Source of the DNA: Haladaptatus caseinilyticus
Lineage (GTDB): Archaea; Halobacteriota; Halobacteria; Halobacteriales; Haladaptataceae
Length of the DNA: 64,000 nucleotides
NCBI RefSeq assembly: GCF_026248685.1
Contig: NZ_CP111036.1
Coordinates: forward strand, 2,232,001 to 2,296,000
Direction: 5' to 3'
Shown: piece after piece, positions 34,207 through 43,553 of the stretch
Numbering within the stretch: position 1 is the first letter of the stretch
Layout: each line of letters opens with the position of its first letter
Notes under the pieces: model-generated
The model's database searches: none
Told to the model about the DNA's origin: nothing
The model's input: only the letters and a program-made list of their open reading frames with translations
Program-made: the position numbers and the translations under genes

Positions 34207-35553
34207 ATGGGTCTCTTCGATAGGCTCCGTGGAGATGACGAGCCCCGGGTAGCCTTCTTTGGTATCGACGGCGTGCCGTACAGCTTTCTTAAAGACAACG
34301 CCTCGGAGTTCCCGAACATTGCGTCACTCGCGAAAGAGGGGAGCGCCGGAGCGATAAACAGCATCGTCCCGCCCGAATCCTCCGCCTGCTGGCCAGCCCT
34401 CACTACCGGCGTCAACCCCGGTGAAACGGGTGTGTATGGGTTCCAAGACCGTGAGGTCGGGTCCTACGACACGTACGTCCCGATGGGTCGGGACGTCCAG
34501 GCGACTCGACTCTGGGATCGTGTCGCGGACTCGGGTCGCAACGCGACGGTGATGAACGTCCCAGTGACGTTCCCGCCACAGCGGAACGTCCAGCGGATGG
34601 TCTCGGGATTCCTCTCCCCCGGCGTGGACAAGGCGGCGTACCCTGACGAACTGCGAAACTATCTGAATTCCATCGATTATCGCATCGATGCGAACGCAAA
34701 ACTGGGGCACAAAGAGGACAAATCCGAGTTCATCGAGAACGCCCACGAGACGCTCAAAGCGCGCTACGAGGCGTTCCGCCACTACATCGAACAGGACGAC
34801 TGGGACCTGTTTTTCGGCGTATTCATGACCACCGACCGGGTGAACCACTTCCTCTACAAACATTACGAGGAGGATGGCGAATACAAACAGGAGTTCATCG
34901 ACTTCTACAAGAAGGTGGACGAATACCTCGGAAAGCTTCGTGACGCGCTCGCTGACGACGTGACCATGGTCGTCGCCAGCGACCACGGCTTCACCAGTCT
35001 CGACCACGAGGTTCACTTCAACCAGTGGCTCGAAAACGAGGGATGGCTCTCCTACGAGGACGACGACCACGAAGAACTCGGCGACATCGCCGACGACACC
35101 GTCGCCTACTCGCTCATTCCGGGCCGATTCTACATCAATCTCGAAGGTCGCGAACCACGTGGAAGCGTGCCTGAAGACGAGTACGAGGAAAAACGAGACG
35201 AACTCAAGGAGATGCTCGAAGGCCTCGAAGGGCCGAACGGCGAGAAGGTCTGTGCCCAAGTCGTCGAGAAGGAAGACGCCTTCCACGGCGACCACGAGGA
35301 CATCGCACCAGACCTCGTCGCCATCCCGAACTACGGCTTCGACCTCAAAGCCGGGTTCAAGGGTCACGACGACGTGTTCGGCGTCGGCCCACGAAACGGA
35401 ATGCACAGCTTCGACAACGCGTCGCTGTTCGTTGACGACTCGGACGTGACGATTCCCGAAGACACGGACCTGCTCGACATCGCACCGACCATCCTCGACC
35501 TGATGGAAGTCGAGTATTCCGCGGGCGAACTCGACGGTCGAAGTCTGGCGTAG
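34207..35553 (+). CDS. Alkaline-phosphatase-fold phosphodiesterase/nucleotide pyrophosphatase
   Basis: The 448-residue protein belongs to the type I phosphodiesterase/nucleotide pyrophosphatase branch of the alkaline phosphatase superfamily. Metal and nucleophile residues are visible: FFGIDGVPYSFL (first Asp), a Ser/Thr-rich PPESSACWPALTTG nucleophile loop, MTTDRVNHFLYKHY (Asp, His), VVASDHGF (Asp, His), and the late GMHSFDNA (His). There is no signal peptide, so it is likely cytoplasmic; the substrate is unknown. The ATG at 34207 (MGLFDRLRGDD) is preferred to the GTG at 34192. A six-T run follows the stop. Confidence 0.87.
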   Translation: MGLFDRLRGDDEPRVAFFGIDGVPYSFLKDNASEFPNIASLAKEGSAGAINSIVPPESSACWPALTTGVNPGETGVYGFQDREVGSYDTYVPMGRDVQATRLWDRVADSGRNATVMNVPVTFPPQRNVQRMVSGFLSPGVDKAAYPDELRNYLNSIDYRIDANAKLGHKEDKSEFIENAHETLKARYEAFRHYIEQDDWDLFFGVFMTTDRVNHFLYKHYEEDGEYKQEFIDFYKKVDEYLGKLRDALADDVTMVVASDHGFTSLDHEVHFNQWLENEGWLSYEDDDHEELGDIADDTVAYSLIPGRFYINLEGREPRGSVPEDEYEEKRDELKEMLEGLEGPNGEKVCAQVVEKEDAFHGDHEDIAPDLVAIPNYGFDLKAGFKGHDDVFGVGPRNGMHSFDNASLFVDDSDVTIPEDTDLLDIAPTILDLMEVEYSAGELDGRSLA

Positions 35554-35565
35554 AATCTCGACTCG

Positions 35566-35571
35566 TTTTTT
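35566..35571 (+). terminator. T-run after the phosphodiesterase gene
   Basis: Six T residues lie about 13 bases after the stop. The following 215 bases, up to 35786, show no convincing gene. Confidence 0.4.
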
Positions 35572-35786
35572 GGAGACACGTTCGCGGAGCGACTGCGACG
35601 GTGGTGTGTATCGAGTGAACACAGCCACACGACTCCGATCATTGCTCGCAGACTTGTTTCATTCCCTCCGACGAATCCCGAGACGAACGATCGAGAGGGT
35701 CGGTGTCCTGCTGCTAGTCGTCACAGTCGCGTTCGATACGGACGGAAACGATGCCGATGCCGGTCGAACGAGTCGAAACGCAACAC

Positions 35787-36365
35787 TCAGACCGAATCCG
35801 GTTTGTCGTGAATTTCGAGGGTTACGTCGCGCGGTTCGCCTTCCAAATCCGCGACGATTCGTTCGACGACGGTTTCGGCTTCCCGCAAAACGAGCGGCTT
35901 TACCTTGTTCACCACCCATCCCATCGAGACGAACATCGGCAGGTCGAGCATCCCGGAATCCGCCGAATCCGCGTCAAACTGAATGGACAGCCACACCCGC
36001 GAGGCGGTGTCTTTCCCTTCGGGAGCCTCCTCGGGGACTTCCTCGACCCGCCAGTGGCCGTGGGCGTGGATGTCCTTGATTATCTTCCAGTCGATGCGGT
36101 TCGGGCGGTCGAGTTCGGTCACCTCGGAGCGCACCGTATACTGGATTTTCCACCATTTCAGATGAATATCGTACTCCGTGCCCGGTCCACCCTCGCCTTG
36201 GCGCGTAACGCCGGTGAGGTGTTTCGAGTAGTTCGCATAGCCCGGAAAGTCGATGAGGAACTCGTAGGCCTCCTCCGGCGGCACGTAGACGACGGTGCTG
36301 AGTTCGACTGAATCCACACCGTTCGGTTTTGCGTGGCTGAAAGTAAACATTCCGGCGAACGACAT
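35787..36365 (-). CDS. SRPBCC (START/coenzyme Q-binding-like) protein
   Basis: The 192 residues match the SRPBCC fold: an opening VELSTVVYVPPEEAYEFLID, FPGYANYSKHLTGV, then beta-strands (YDIHLKWWKIQYTVRSEV) and a long C-terminal helix (VNKVKPLVLREAETVVER). Proteins of this group bind hydrophobic ligands; members such as Coq10 bind quinones. No ligand can be named. Possible starts are ATG 36365 or a second ATG five codons in. The gene stands alone in minus orientation. Confidence 0.82.
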   Translation of the reverse strand: MSFAGMFTFSHAKPNGVDSVELSTVVYVPPEEAYEFLIDFPGYANYSKHLTGVTRQGEGGPGTEYDIHLKWWKIQYTVRSEVTELDRPNRIDWKIIKDIHAHGHWRVEEVPEEAPEGKDTASRVWLSIQFDADSADSGMLDLPMFVSMGWVVNKVKPLVLREAETVVERIVADLEGEPRDVTLEIHDKPDSV

Positions 36366-36486
36366 CCGGTAATTTCGGTCCTGTCAGTTCGGTTCGTTCG
36401 AAAAACATCGGTTCGAACCAGCGGCGTGAAACGGGGTTGCATATGCCAGTAGAACCCTTTCAATGCTGGCGCAACGATCGATTCAT

Positions 36487-36756
36487 ATGACGGAATCAAG
36501 CGAGGAGTTCGCGTGCCAGCAATGCGACGAGTCGTTCGACCAACGAGCGCAGTTGAACGAACACATGGAGACGGCTCACGATGTCGCGCCGAACGAGGAG
36601 AGCGAAGACGCCGCCGCCGCAGGGTCGGATGCCAGCGGTTCGACCGGTTCTATCACCGAAGAAACGAACGATTCTCCGGGGGCGGCGGAACCATCCGAGG
36701 CCGCGGGGCCGTCCGAGAGCGACGCCGACGTTCGTCCCGACGAGGACGGTTCGTAA
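36487..36756 (+). CDS. Small C2H2 zinc-finger protein with acidic disordered tail
   Basis: The 89-residue protein starts with one classic C2H2 finger: FACQQCDESFDQRAQLNEH followed by METAH, with spacing C-x2-C-x12-H-x4-H. The remaining 60 residues are Ser/Glu/Ala/Gly-rich and acidic, probably disordered. The ATG at 36487 gives MTESSEEFACQQ; eight extra codons upstream are possible. Single C2H2 fingers occur in haloarchaeal small proteins and usually bind DNA, RNA or protein. The FAD-protein gene begins 77 bases downstream from its own TATA box. Confidence 0.8.
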   Translation: MTESSEEFACQQCDESFDQRAQLNEHMETAHDVAPNEESEDAAAAGSDASGSTGSITEETNDSPGAAEPSEAAGPSESDADVRPDEDGS

Positions 36757-36832
36757 CCCAGACGGCACCACTGTCTCTCGAACCGCTTGCCGACACCGCT
36801 ATTTTATACTCCTTCACAGGGAACTGCCGACC

Positions 36833-37576
36833 ATGACACGCTACGACGTCGTAATCGTCGGCGGTGGCGTCGCGGGACTCTCCGCGGGAACCTTCACCGC
36901 CCGCGCGGACCTCGACACGTTGATCGTCAACGACGGTGTTTCCATCCTTTACCGGAACGCGATTTTGGAGAACTTCCCCGGCTTTCCCGCCGGAATCGAC
37001 TCGCGACTGTTCTGTCTAATGCTCGAAGAGCAGGCAAAACGCGCCGGATGCACCCGCCTCGATGCCAAGGTACCAAATGTACGCCGCGCAGAGGACGGCG
37101 ATGACACCCGGTTCGTCATCGAAACGGACGACGAAACCATCGACGCGGAGCGAGTCGTCGCGGCATCGTGGTCCGACTCGTCGTATCTCGACGGACTCGA
37201 CCTCGAATTCGAGCAGGCCGGGAGCAAGCAGTACGTTTCGGTGGACGAAACGGGACGAACCGGCGTCGAAGGGCTCTACGCCGCGGGACGACTCGCCGGG
37301 CAGTATCACCAAGCGATCGTTTCCGCGGGCCACGGGTCGCAAGTCGGAATTACCGTGGTTCACGACGCCGACCCCGAGTTCTACCACGATTGGGTCGCCC
37401 CGGAGGGTTACTTCACCAACCGCGACCGCGAGGTACCGGTCGGCTGTGAGGAGATATCGGAGGACGAACGCCAACGCCGTGCACGCCGGGCGCACGACCG
37501 ACTTCGAAAGTACGTCGAGGAGTGGGAGGACGAGACGCCAGTGCCGCATCCAAGTTTCGTAGAGAGGATGGAGTAA
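36833..37576 (+). CDS. FAD-dependent oxidoreductase, thioredoxin-reductase-like without redox Cys
   Basis: The 247-residue protein begins RYDVVIVGGGVAGLSAGTF, a dinucleotide-binding loop, and ends its FAD fold at GVEGLYAAGRLAG followed by YHQAIVSAGHGSQVG, as in thioredoxin reductase. The CxxC pair and the full NADPH domain are missing, and the protein is shorter than normal (about 310). The C-terminal extension is charged and helical. The TATTTTATACTCC box near 36801 supports the leaderless ATG at 36833. The partner and substrate are unknown. Confidence 0.82.
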   Translation: MTRYDVVIVGGGVAGLSAGTFTARADLDTLIVNDGVSILYRNAILENFPGFPAGIDSRLFCLMLEEQAKRAGCTRLDAKVPNVRRAEDGDDTRFVIETDDETIDAERVVAASWSDSSYLDGLDLEFEQAGSKQYVSVDETGRTGVEGLYAAGRLAGQYHQAIVSAGHGSQVGITVVHDADPEFYHDWVAPEGYFTNRDREVPVGCEEISEDERQRRARRAHDRLRKYVEEWEDETPVPHPSFVERME

Positions 37577-37780
37577 GGGACGAGGCGGAGCGAAACCCGA
37601 CTTCGGAAAATAGCACCTTCCCCTTCGGCGCGTGCAAGAGATGGCGACGGCGACTCGGATGTCTGCCCGCGGCCGTGCCGTTCGCATTCGCGATTTCGCA
37701 GAGATTACGCCGTCCTCCCCGCCATTTCACCGCGCGCCCAATTCGTTTGATTCGGTTCTGTCACCGATCCCCTCCCTGAC

Positions 37781-38104
37781 TCAGTGGCCACCGGAGGAGA
37801 CGTGGAGACCAACGATGCCGACGACGATGACCCCGATGAAGGCGACCCGGACTAACTCGGCGGGTTCGTCGAAGAGCACGATACCGAGGGTTGCGGTACC
37901 GACCGCACCGATACCGGTCCAGACCGCGTAGGCAGTGCCGACGGGGAGCGTCTCGATAGCGTTCGCCAACAACACCATGCTGACGACGAGTGCAACGACC
38001 GTCGCAACGGAGGGCCAAAACTTCGAGAGACCGTCGGAGTACTCCAATCCGATGGCCCACGCGACTTCGAACACCCCGGCGACGAGCAGAATCTTCCACG
38101 ACAT
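37781..38104 (-). CDS. SMR-family efflux protein (SugE/Gdx-like)
   Basis: From the ATG at 38104 this is 107 residues with four transmembrane helices. MSWKILLVAGVFEVAWAIGL contains the conserved membrane Glu of small multidrug resistance proteins. GTAYAVWTGIGAVGTATLGI is the family's central signature. SMR proteins work as dual-topology dimers; the SugE/Gdx branch exports guanidinium and quaternary ammonium ions. The usual Lys after GL is Glu here. The longer frame to 38203 is not supported. Confidence 0.9.
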   Translation of the reverse strand: MSWKILLVAGVFEVAWAIGLEYSDGLSKFWPSVATVVALVVSMVLLANAIETLPVGTAYAVWTGIGAVGTATLGIVLFDEPAELVRVAFIGVIVVGIVGLHVSSGGH

Positions 38105-38241
38105 CGGTTCGTTTTCGAAGGGATGTGGGGAATGCGTTGCGTTTTCACGCTCGGCCTTTCGGGTCGTGCTCCCACCCTGCCGAGATCCAAGTTTCTTTAT
38201 CAAATCCTTCTGAACCGTCTACGAAATGAGTGTCGAGAACG

Positions 38242-40161
38242 ATGAGTGACGATGGGGTAGATCCGGACGAGTTGGGAGAAACGGTAGAACGGCCGATGTT
38301 TCGGCTCTTCACCGAGTACGGGGACGACCACCTCCACTGGTTCGTCATCGGGGTTCTCACGAGCCTGAGTGCTCGGTTTCTCGCCCTTATTCCACCGGTC
38401 GTCCTCGGCGTTGCACTGGATTCCATTTTCGACGACACACGACCGTTTTCACTCCCTCTCGTCCCGAACGCATGGATTCCGGAGACGACGATGGGTCAAT
38501 TTTTGCTCGCTACAGAAATCATGGCTGCTTCGATGGTTCTCGCCGCCTTGAGCAACTTCGCGCGCTCGTCCAGTTTGAACCTGTTCTCACACCGGGTCAA
38601 ACACGAAGTTCGGACGGCGACGTACCAGTGGATGCAGAGACTCGACATGGAGTTCTTCGACGACCACAAGACGGGCGAACTCATGAGCATCCTGAACAAC
38701 GATACGAATCGCCTCGAACTGTTCCTCGACAATATGATGGGGAGCGCCATCCAACTCTTCGTTCTCATCATCGGAATCGGGTGGGTTCTCTTCACCATCA
38801 ACGCGCAGTTGGCATTGGTCACCCTCTCCGTCATCCCCATCGCGGCGTTGTTCACATGGTGGTTCATGCGACGGGTCGAAGCGTTCTACGCGGATATCCG
38901 CTCGTCGGTCGGGGACTTGAACACCCGTCTGGAGAATAACCTCGCGGGCGTCGAAGTCATCAAAACCGCCGGAACCGAGGATTTCGAGGGCAACCGAGTT
39001 CGAAGCGCTTCCTACGAATATTTCAAACGCGACTGGAAGGCCCTCCGGATGAATTTCATCTATCGCCCGGGATTGCAACTTCTCACCTCCGTTGCCTTCA
39101 TCGCGACCTTCATCGCCGGTGGATTGTGGGTTCTTTCCGACCCGCCGCTGGGATTCTCGGGAACACTCTTCGTCGGTCAACTCGTTACGTTCCTCCTCCT
39201 TACCCAGCGAATGGTCGAACCGCTCACGCAGATGAGCGAAGTCGTGGACAGATACGAGGACGCAAAGGCGTCATCGAGACGCATCTTCGGCCTCATGTCG
39301 ATTCCGCCCACCATCACCGACAGTCCGGACGCAACCGCACTCGATTCCGTCGGAGGCAGAGTCGAGTACGACCACGTGGATTTCGCCTACGACGACGGCG
39401 AGCGCGTCATACACGATATAACGTTCACCGCAGACCCCGGCGAAACCGTCGGCCTTGTCGGGCCAACCGGTGCCGGAAAATCCACGATCTGTAAACTCCT
39501 GCCGCGCCTCTACGACGTAACGGCTGGAGAAATCCGGGTCGATGGAACCGACGTTCGTGACCTCACGGTCGAAAGCCTCCGCGAACATATCGGCTACGTC
39601 GGACAGGACACGTTCTTGTTCGACGGAACGGTAAAGGAGAACATCGAATACGGTTCGTTCGATGCGAGCGAGGAGGAAATCGTCGCCGCCGCGAAGGCTG
39701 CGGAAGCCCACGAGTTCGTCACCAACCTTCCCGAAGGCTACGACACCCGAGTCGGCGAGCGCGGCGTGAAACTCTCCGGTGGCCAGCGCCAGCGAATCTC
39801 GATCGCACGGACGATTCTGGCCGATCCAGAACTGCTCGTACTGGATGAAGCGACGAGCGCGGTGGACACCGAAACGGAGATGCTTATCCAGCGTAGTCTC
39901 GACCGCCTCACCGAGGACCGAACGACGTTCATTATCGCCCATCGCCTCTCGACCGTGAAAGGCGCGGACACCATCCTCTCCGTCGAAGACGGGGAGATCG
40001 TCGAGCGGGGGACCCACGAGGAACTGCTCGACAATGACGGTCTGTATGCGGACCTCTGGCGGGTGCAGGCGGGCGAAATAGACGCACTCTCCGAGGAGTT
40101 CGTGGAGGAAGCATCACGACGGGCGAGTGCCAGTCAGCCGACCTACGGGTCGAACCCGTGA
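38242..40161 (+). CDS. ABC exporter with fused permease and ATPase
   Basis: The 639-residue half-transporter has six transmembrane helices in the N-terminal 330 residues and an ATPase domain from about residue 365. The ATPase has Walker A GPTGAGKST (407-415), the Q-loop GYVGQDTFLF, signature LSGGQRQR, Walker B LLVLDEATSA and the H-loop IIAHRLSTV. This is the MsbA/multidrug exporter layout, working as a homodimer. The substrate is unknown. A GTG four codons upstream is a possible start, but the ATG at 38242 is preferred. Confidence 0.93.
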   Translation: MSDDGVDPDELGETVERPMFRLFTEYGDDHLHWFVIGVLTSLSARFLALIPPVVLGVALDSIFDDTRPFSLPLVPNAWIPETTMGQFLLATEIMAASMVLAALSNFARSSSLNLFSHRVKHEVRTATYQWMQRLDMEFFDDHKTGELMSILNNDTNRLELFLDNMMGSAIQLFVLIIGIGWVLFTINAQLALVTLSVIPIAALFTWWFMRRVEAFYADIRSSVGDLNTRLENNLAGVEVIKTAGTEDFEGNRVRSASYEYFKRDWKALRMNFIYRPGLQLLTSVAFIATFIAGGLWVLSDPPLGFSGTLFVGQLVTFLLLTQRMVEPLTQMSEVVDRYEDAKASSRRIFGLMSIPPTITDSPDATALDSVGGRVEYDHVDFAYDDGERVIHDITFTADPGETVGLVGPTGAGKSTICKLLPRLYDVTAGEIRVDGTDVRDLTVESLREHIGYVGQDTFLFDGTVKENIEYGSFDASEEEIVAAAKAAEAHEFVTNLPEGYDTRVGERGVKLSGGQRQRISIARTILADPELLVLDEATSAVDTETEMLIQRSLDRLTEDRTTFIIAHRLSTVKGADTILSVEDGEIVERGTHEELLDNDGLYADLWRVQAGEIDALSEEFVEEASRRASASQPTYGSNP

Positions 40162-40194
40162 CCTTTTACGGGATACCGTACCCAGTAGCGGGTA

Positions 40195-41364
40195 ATGCTC
40201 ACCGGAGTGAACGTGGCGTTGGGGGTGACGGGAAGTATCGCGGCGGTGAAAGTAGTCGAGTTAGCACACGAACTTCGCAGGCGAGGCGCGAACGTCAGGG
40301 CCGTGATGTCGAAGGGTGCACGAGGTATTATCCACCCTTGGGCGGTCGAATTCGCGACCGACAACCCGGTCGTGACCGAAATCACAGGGCAGGTCGAACA
40401 CGTCGAACTCTGTGGCCGTGACGAGTGGGCTGACGTACTCCTCATCGCACCAGCGACCGCGAATACGGTCGGAAAAATCGCGAGTGCGGTGGACGATACG
40501 CCGGTAACGACCTGCGCGACGACCGCCCTCGGCGCGGATGTTCCAGTCGTCATCGCTCCGGCGATGCACGAACCGATGTACGACCATCCCGGCGTGCTCG
40601 ATGCTATCGAGCGCGTCGAATCGTGGGGCGTCGATTTCGTCGAACCGCGAATCGAAGAGGGGAAGGCGAAAATCGCTACCGAAGATATGATCGCACTGGA
40701 TGTCGCCCGAGCGACCGGAGACCAACCGCTCGCCGGAAAGGGCGTCGTCGTAACTAGCGGCGCGACGAGCGAACCCATCGACCCGGTGCGAGTGCTGACC
40801 AGTCGTTCCTCCGGCAAGACGGGCAGAGCAGTTGCTCGTGCTTGTTACGTCGCGGGCGCAAACGTCGCGCTCGTCCACGATGCGCCGGACGTTCCCTACG
40901 CGACCGGCGTACAGGTCGAAACCGCCGAGGAGATGACGGACGCCGTGAACGACCTCATCACGGCGTTTCCGGCGGATGCCCTGGTTTCAGTCGCGGCAAT
41001 TAGCGACTATACGGCTGACGTCGAAAGCGAAAAGATTCGATCCGGACAGGACCTTTCACTCGATCTCCAACCGACGCGGAAACTCATCGATACGGTTCGC
41101 GGGAACTATCCGGGTCTCCCCATCGTCGGCTTCAAAGCCGAGACGAGTGGGGACGACTCGGCGATGGTGACTGCAGCCCGCGAAACGCTTGCCCGTGCAG
41201 GGTGCTCGTTCGTCGTCGCAAACGACGCGAGCGTGATGGGAGAAGACGAGACGAGAACGCTGTTCGTCCGAGAAAACAGCGTTCGAACGTACAGCGGGAG
41301 CAAGACGGAACTCGGATTGCAGGTCGCTACCGAGCTCGCCGAGGAGCTTATGGACGACTCGTAA
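40195..41364 (+). CDS. coaBC: Bifunctional CoaBC (phosphopantothenate-cysteine ligase/decarboxylase)
   Basis: CoaBC adds cysteine to 4'-phosphopantothenate and decarboxylates the product, two steps of coenzyme A synthesis. The N-terminal CoaC flavoprotein domain (1 to about 175) shows ALGVTGSIAAVKVVELAHEL, the PATANTVGKIA motif and the APAMHEPMYDHP loop with the catalytic residues. The CoaB domain starts at VVTSGATSEPIDPVRVLTSR, followed by SSGKTGRAVA. At 389 residues the length is normal. The ATG is 33 bases after the ABC exporter stop, so the two may be co-transcribed. Confidence 0.96.
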   Translation: MLTGVNVALGVTGSIAAVKVVELAHELRRRGANVRAVMSKGARGIIHPWAVEFATDNPVVTEITGQVEHVELCGRDEWADVLLIAPATANTVGKIASAVDDTPVTTCATTALGADVPVVIAPAMHEPMYDHPGVLDAIERVESWGVDFVEPRIEEGKAKIATEDMIALDVARATGDQPLAGKGVVVTSGATSEPIDPVRVLTSRSSGKTGRAVARACYVAGANVALVHDAPDVPYATGVQVETAEEMTDAVNDLITAFPADALVSVAAISDYTADVESEKIRSGQDLSLDLQPTRKLIDTVRGNYPGLPIVGFKAETSGDDSAMVTAARETLARAGCSFVVANDASVMGEDETRTLFVRENSVRTYSGSKTELGLQVATELAEELMDDS

Positions 41365-41426
41365 CGCCCTCGACACCTCGTCGCCAGAGTGATAGCGCGT
41401 TCACCCGTGGTTGCACTCGAATCTTA

Positions 41427-42240
41427 ATGTCCGGATTATCGACATCACTTACGGACGTTCTCGGCATCGATGTACCCATCGTTCAGGCGCCGGTCGGGAG
41501 CGCGACGTGTCCGTCGCTCGCCGCCGCCGCCGATGCTGGTGCGCTCGGCATGCTCGCGGTGACGTGGCGAGACGAAGCGACGACGTGGAAACTGCTCGTC
41601 GAAACCGCGAACCGATGGCGTGTTCGGAGTCAACATCGTCGTGGATTCGAACGCGAAGGAGATTCCGACGACCACTCACATCGATAGTTGTCTCGACGAA
41701 GGCATCGAGGTGTTTTCCTTCTCGTTCGGCGAGGCCGCACCGTTCGTAGAGCGTATTCTCGCCGAGGGGGAATCGCCCTGCAGTCCGTCGGGGATACAAC
41801 AGAGGCCAAAGATGCGGTGGAAAGCGGCGTGGATATCGTCGTCGCACAGGGGAGGGAGGCGGGCGGACACGTTCAGAGCGACGTTGCGACCATGCCGTTA
41901 GTACCACGCATCGCGGACGCTGTTTCCGACACACCGGTCATCGCCGCCGGCGGAATCGCGGACGGGCGGGGTATCGCAGCCGCGCTCTCCCTCGGCGCGG
42001 ATGGGGCGTGGATCGGAACACGATTTCTCGCGACGGAGGAAGCACACGTACACCGACGCTACCGTCGCCGAGTCCTCGAAGCGAACGAAACCGAAACCAC
42101 CTACTCTACCCTCTTCGACGAAGGCTGGCCGGACGTTCCGCATCGCGTCATCGAAAACTCGACCGTCGCGGAGTGAGATGCCGCGGGCAGACCGCCGGAC
42201 GAGCGCCCCGGAGAGGGAGACGGAGACACTGTCCGAAGAA
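41427..42240 (+). pseudogene. Nitronate-monooxygenase-like flavin oxidoreductase, broken by two frameshifts and a stop
   Basis: The gene starts in one frame (SLTDVLGIDVPIVQAPVGSA, flavin-binding TIM-barrel opening) and moves to the next frame near 41610-41625 (GVFGVNIVVDSNAKEIP). It returns to the first near 41765-41770 (ALQSVGDTTEAKDAVESG), where a run of five G would be six in an intact gene. The homologous reading continues through AAGGIADGRGIAAALSLGAD and GTRFLATEEA to a TGA at 42174-42176. Beyond it, in frame, AAGRPPDERPGEG is still family-like, so the TGA probably replaced a Trp TGG codon. The C-terminal 60 or so residues are absent. Confidence 0.75.
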
Positions 42241-42287
42241 ACGATGGATGCACTCGAACGAGTCGATGGATATCGAACGAGCGTCGA

Positions 42288-42629
42288 TTAAGCGTCTCCG
42301 TCTTCCTCCGGCCACTCCGCGTCGCCGAAGAACTCAATGCCCATCTTCTGGGCCGACCGCGAAATCATGTGCGCCCCCGTCGGTGCCGTGATGAACAGGA
42401 ATACGATGCCGACCAGCGAGGTGAGTCCCGCTCCCCGTGGGCCGTGGGAGACGAACAAGGCGAGGAACAGCGAGGCGGCACCGAGCGTGGTCGCCTTGCT
42501 GGTGGCGTGCATTCTGTTGTACACGTCGGGGAGTCGCAACAGGCCGAGCGTCCCGACCACGAGGAAGAAACTCCCGACGACGACGAGCAGTGCGATGACG
42601 ACTTCCTGAACCAGTTGAATCGTACTCAT
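42288..42629 (-). CDS. mnhG: Mrp-type Na+/H+ antiporter subunit G
   Basis: MnhG is a small three-helix subunit of the multisubunit Mrp antiporter. The 113-residue protein has IALLVVVGSFFLVVGTLGLL and LPDVYNRMHATSKATTLGA, the signature of the family. It is the last gene of the seven-gene minus-strand operon; its ATG overlaps the mnhF stop as ATGA. The complex exchanges cytoplasmic Na+ for external H+ at the membrane. Confidence 0.95.
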   Translation of the reverse strand: MSTIQLVQEVVIALLVVVGSFFLVVGTLGLLRLPDVYNRMHATSKATTLGAASLFLALFVSHGPRGAGLTSLVGIVFLFITAPTGAHMISRSAQKMGIEFFGDAEWPEEDGDA

Positions 42630-42919
42630 TTGATGATATCCCCCTCGATGACGTACTGCGAGACTGCGATCGTGCTGATGAACCCGATGATAGCGAGAAC
42701 GAGGCTCACCGTTACGAACAACCCTTCGCCGCGATACAGCGCGAACAGTGCCGCGATCGCGACGACGTTGGTTCCGATAGTGTCCAATGCAACCACTCGG
42801 TCGGGGACTGTCGGACCCTTGATCACGCGGTAGCCCGCGAGCAGCGTAAGTCCACTGGCGATTATCAACCCGGCCAGATAGACGAGGTGGAGGTCGATGA
42901 GACCCGATTCAGTTGCCAT
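42626..42919 (-). CDS. mnhF: Mrp-type Na+/H+ antiporter subunit F
   Basis: From the ATG at 42919 the protein has 97 residues with three hydrophobic helices and the RVIKGPTVPDRVVALDTIG motif of MnhF between helices 1 and 2. The start lies inside the 3' end of mnhE (11-base overlap). The longer frame to 42952 adds a charged stretch not seen in the family. Confidence 0.93.
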   Translation of the reverse strand: MATESGLIDLHLVYLAGLIIASGLTLLAGYRVIKGPTVPDRVVALDTIGTNVVAIAALFALYRGEGLFVTVSLVLAIIGFISTIAVSQYVIEGDIIK

Positions 42920-43553
42920 GACCCTCACCTCCCTCGGACCGTGTCCCGCCATCCGGTTGCTCGGCTTCCTGGAGTTCGCTATCGCTCCGTGTCGAACTCA
43001 CCTCGGGCCGTTCCCGTGCAATCTCGGGAACTGGGTCGCCGGGTTTCCCCTCCTCGTCGAAGATGACGAGGGCGTAGTCCTCCCACGTCCGAATCGGTTC
43101 AACGATCGCGTCGGGGTCTCGAGCGTCGATACTGTGTACGTAGAGCGCGTTGGTTTCCTCGTCGTAATCCATAGTCAGCGTTCCCGGCGTGAGCGTGATG
43201 CTGTTGGCGATGGTCGTAATCGCACCGTCTGTTTTGACCCGGAGCGGGACGACGACGACTCCGGGTTCTATCGGCATGCTCGGTGCGAGCACGCGGTACG
43301 CCACGTCGATGTTTGCCGTCGCGAGTTCCTTCAGGAAGACCGCGACGTAGAGAATCGCGTACGGTGCAGCCTTGAGACTCCGTGTGACGTTCGTCTCCGT
43401 CGTGTAGAACTTCCGGAAGCTGAACGCGATGAGGAGTCCGAAGGCGAGTCCGATCAGGAACTCACCGAGGATAGGCACCGGTTCGAACGCAACGCCTCTG
43501 ACGAACAGCCAGAGGATCGCGAGGACGACGCCGATGACGGGCCATTTCTTCAT
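42909..43553 (-). CDS. mnhE: Mrp-type Na+/H+ antiporter subunit E
   Basis: The 214-residue protein has two to three N-terminal helices and a cytoplasmic domain containing ITTIANSITLTPGTLTMD, the MnhE signature. The C-terminal 45 residues are acidic and Ser/Gly-rich, longer than in bacterial MnhE (about 160 residues), as is common in haloarchaea. It overlaps mnhD by four bases and mnhF by eleven. Confidence 0.95.
   Translation of the reverse strand: MKKWPVIGVVLAILWLFVRGVAFEPVPILGEFLIGLAFGLLIAFSFRKFYTTETNVTRSLKAAPYAILYVAVFLKELATANIDVAYRVLAPSMPIEPGVVVVPLRVKTDGAITTIANSITLTPGTLTMDYDEETNALYVHSIDARDPDAIVEPIRTWEDYALVIFDEEGKPGDPVPEIARERPEVSSTRSDSELQEAEQPDGGTRSEGGEGHGN

Noticed and set aside
35572-35786. 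Possible gene between the phosphodiesterase and SRPBCC genes
   Set aside because: Frames here lack a promoter and haloarchaeal composition; one hydrophobic stretch (VGVLLLVVTVAF) is isolated.
37577-37780. Possible gene between the flavoprotein and the SMR gene
   Set aside because: All frames are short and Arg/Pro-rich; nothing suggests a protein or RNA.
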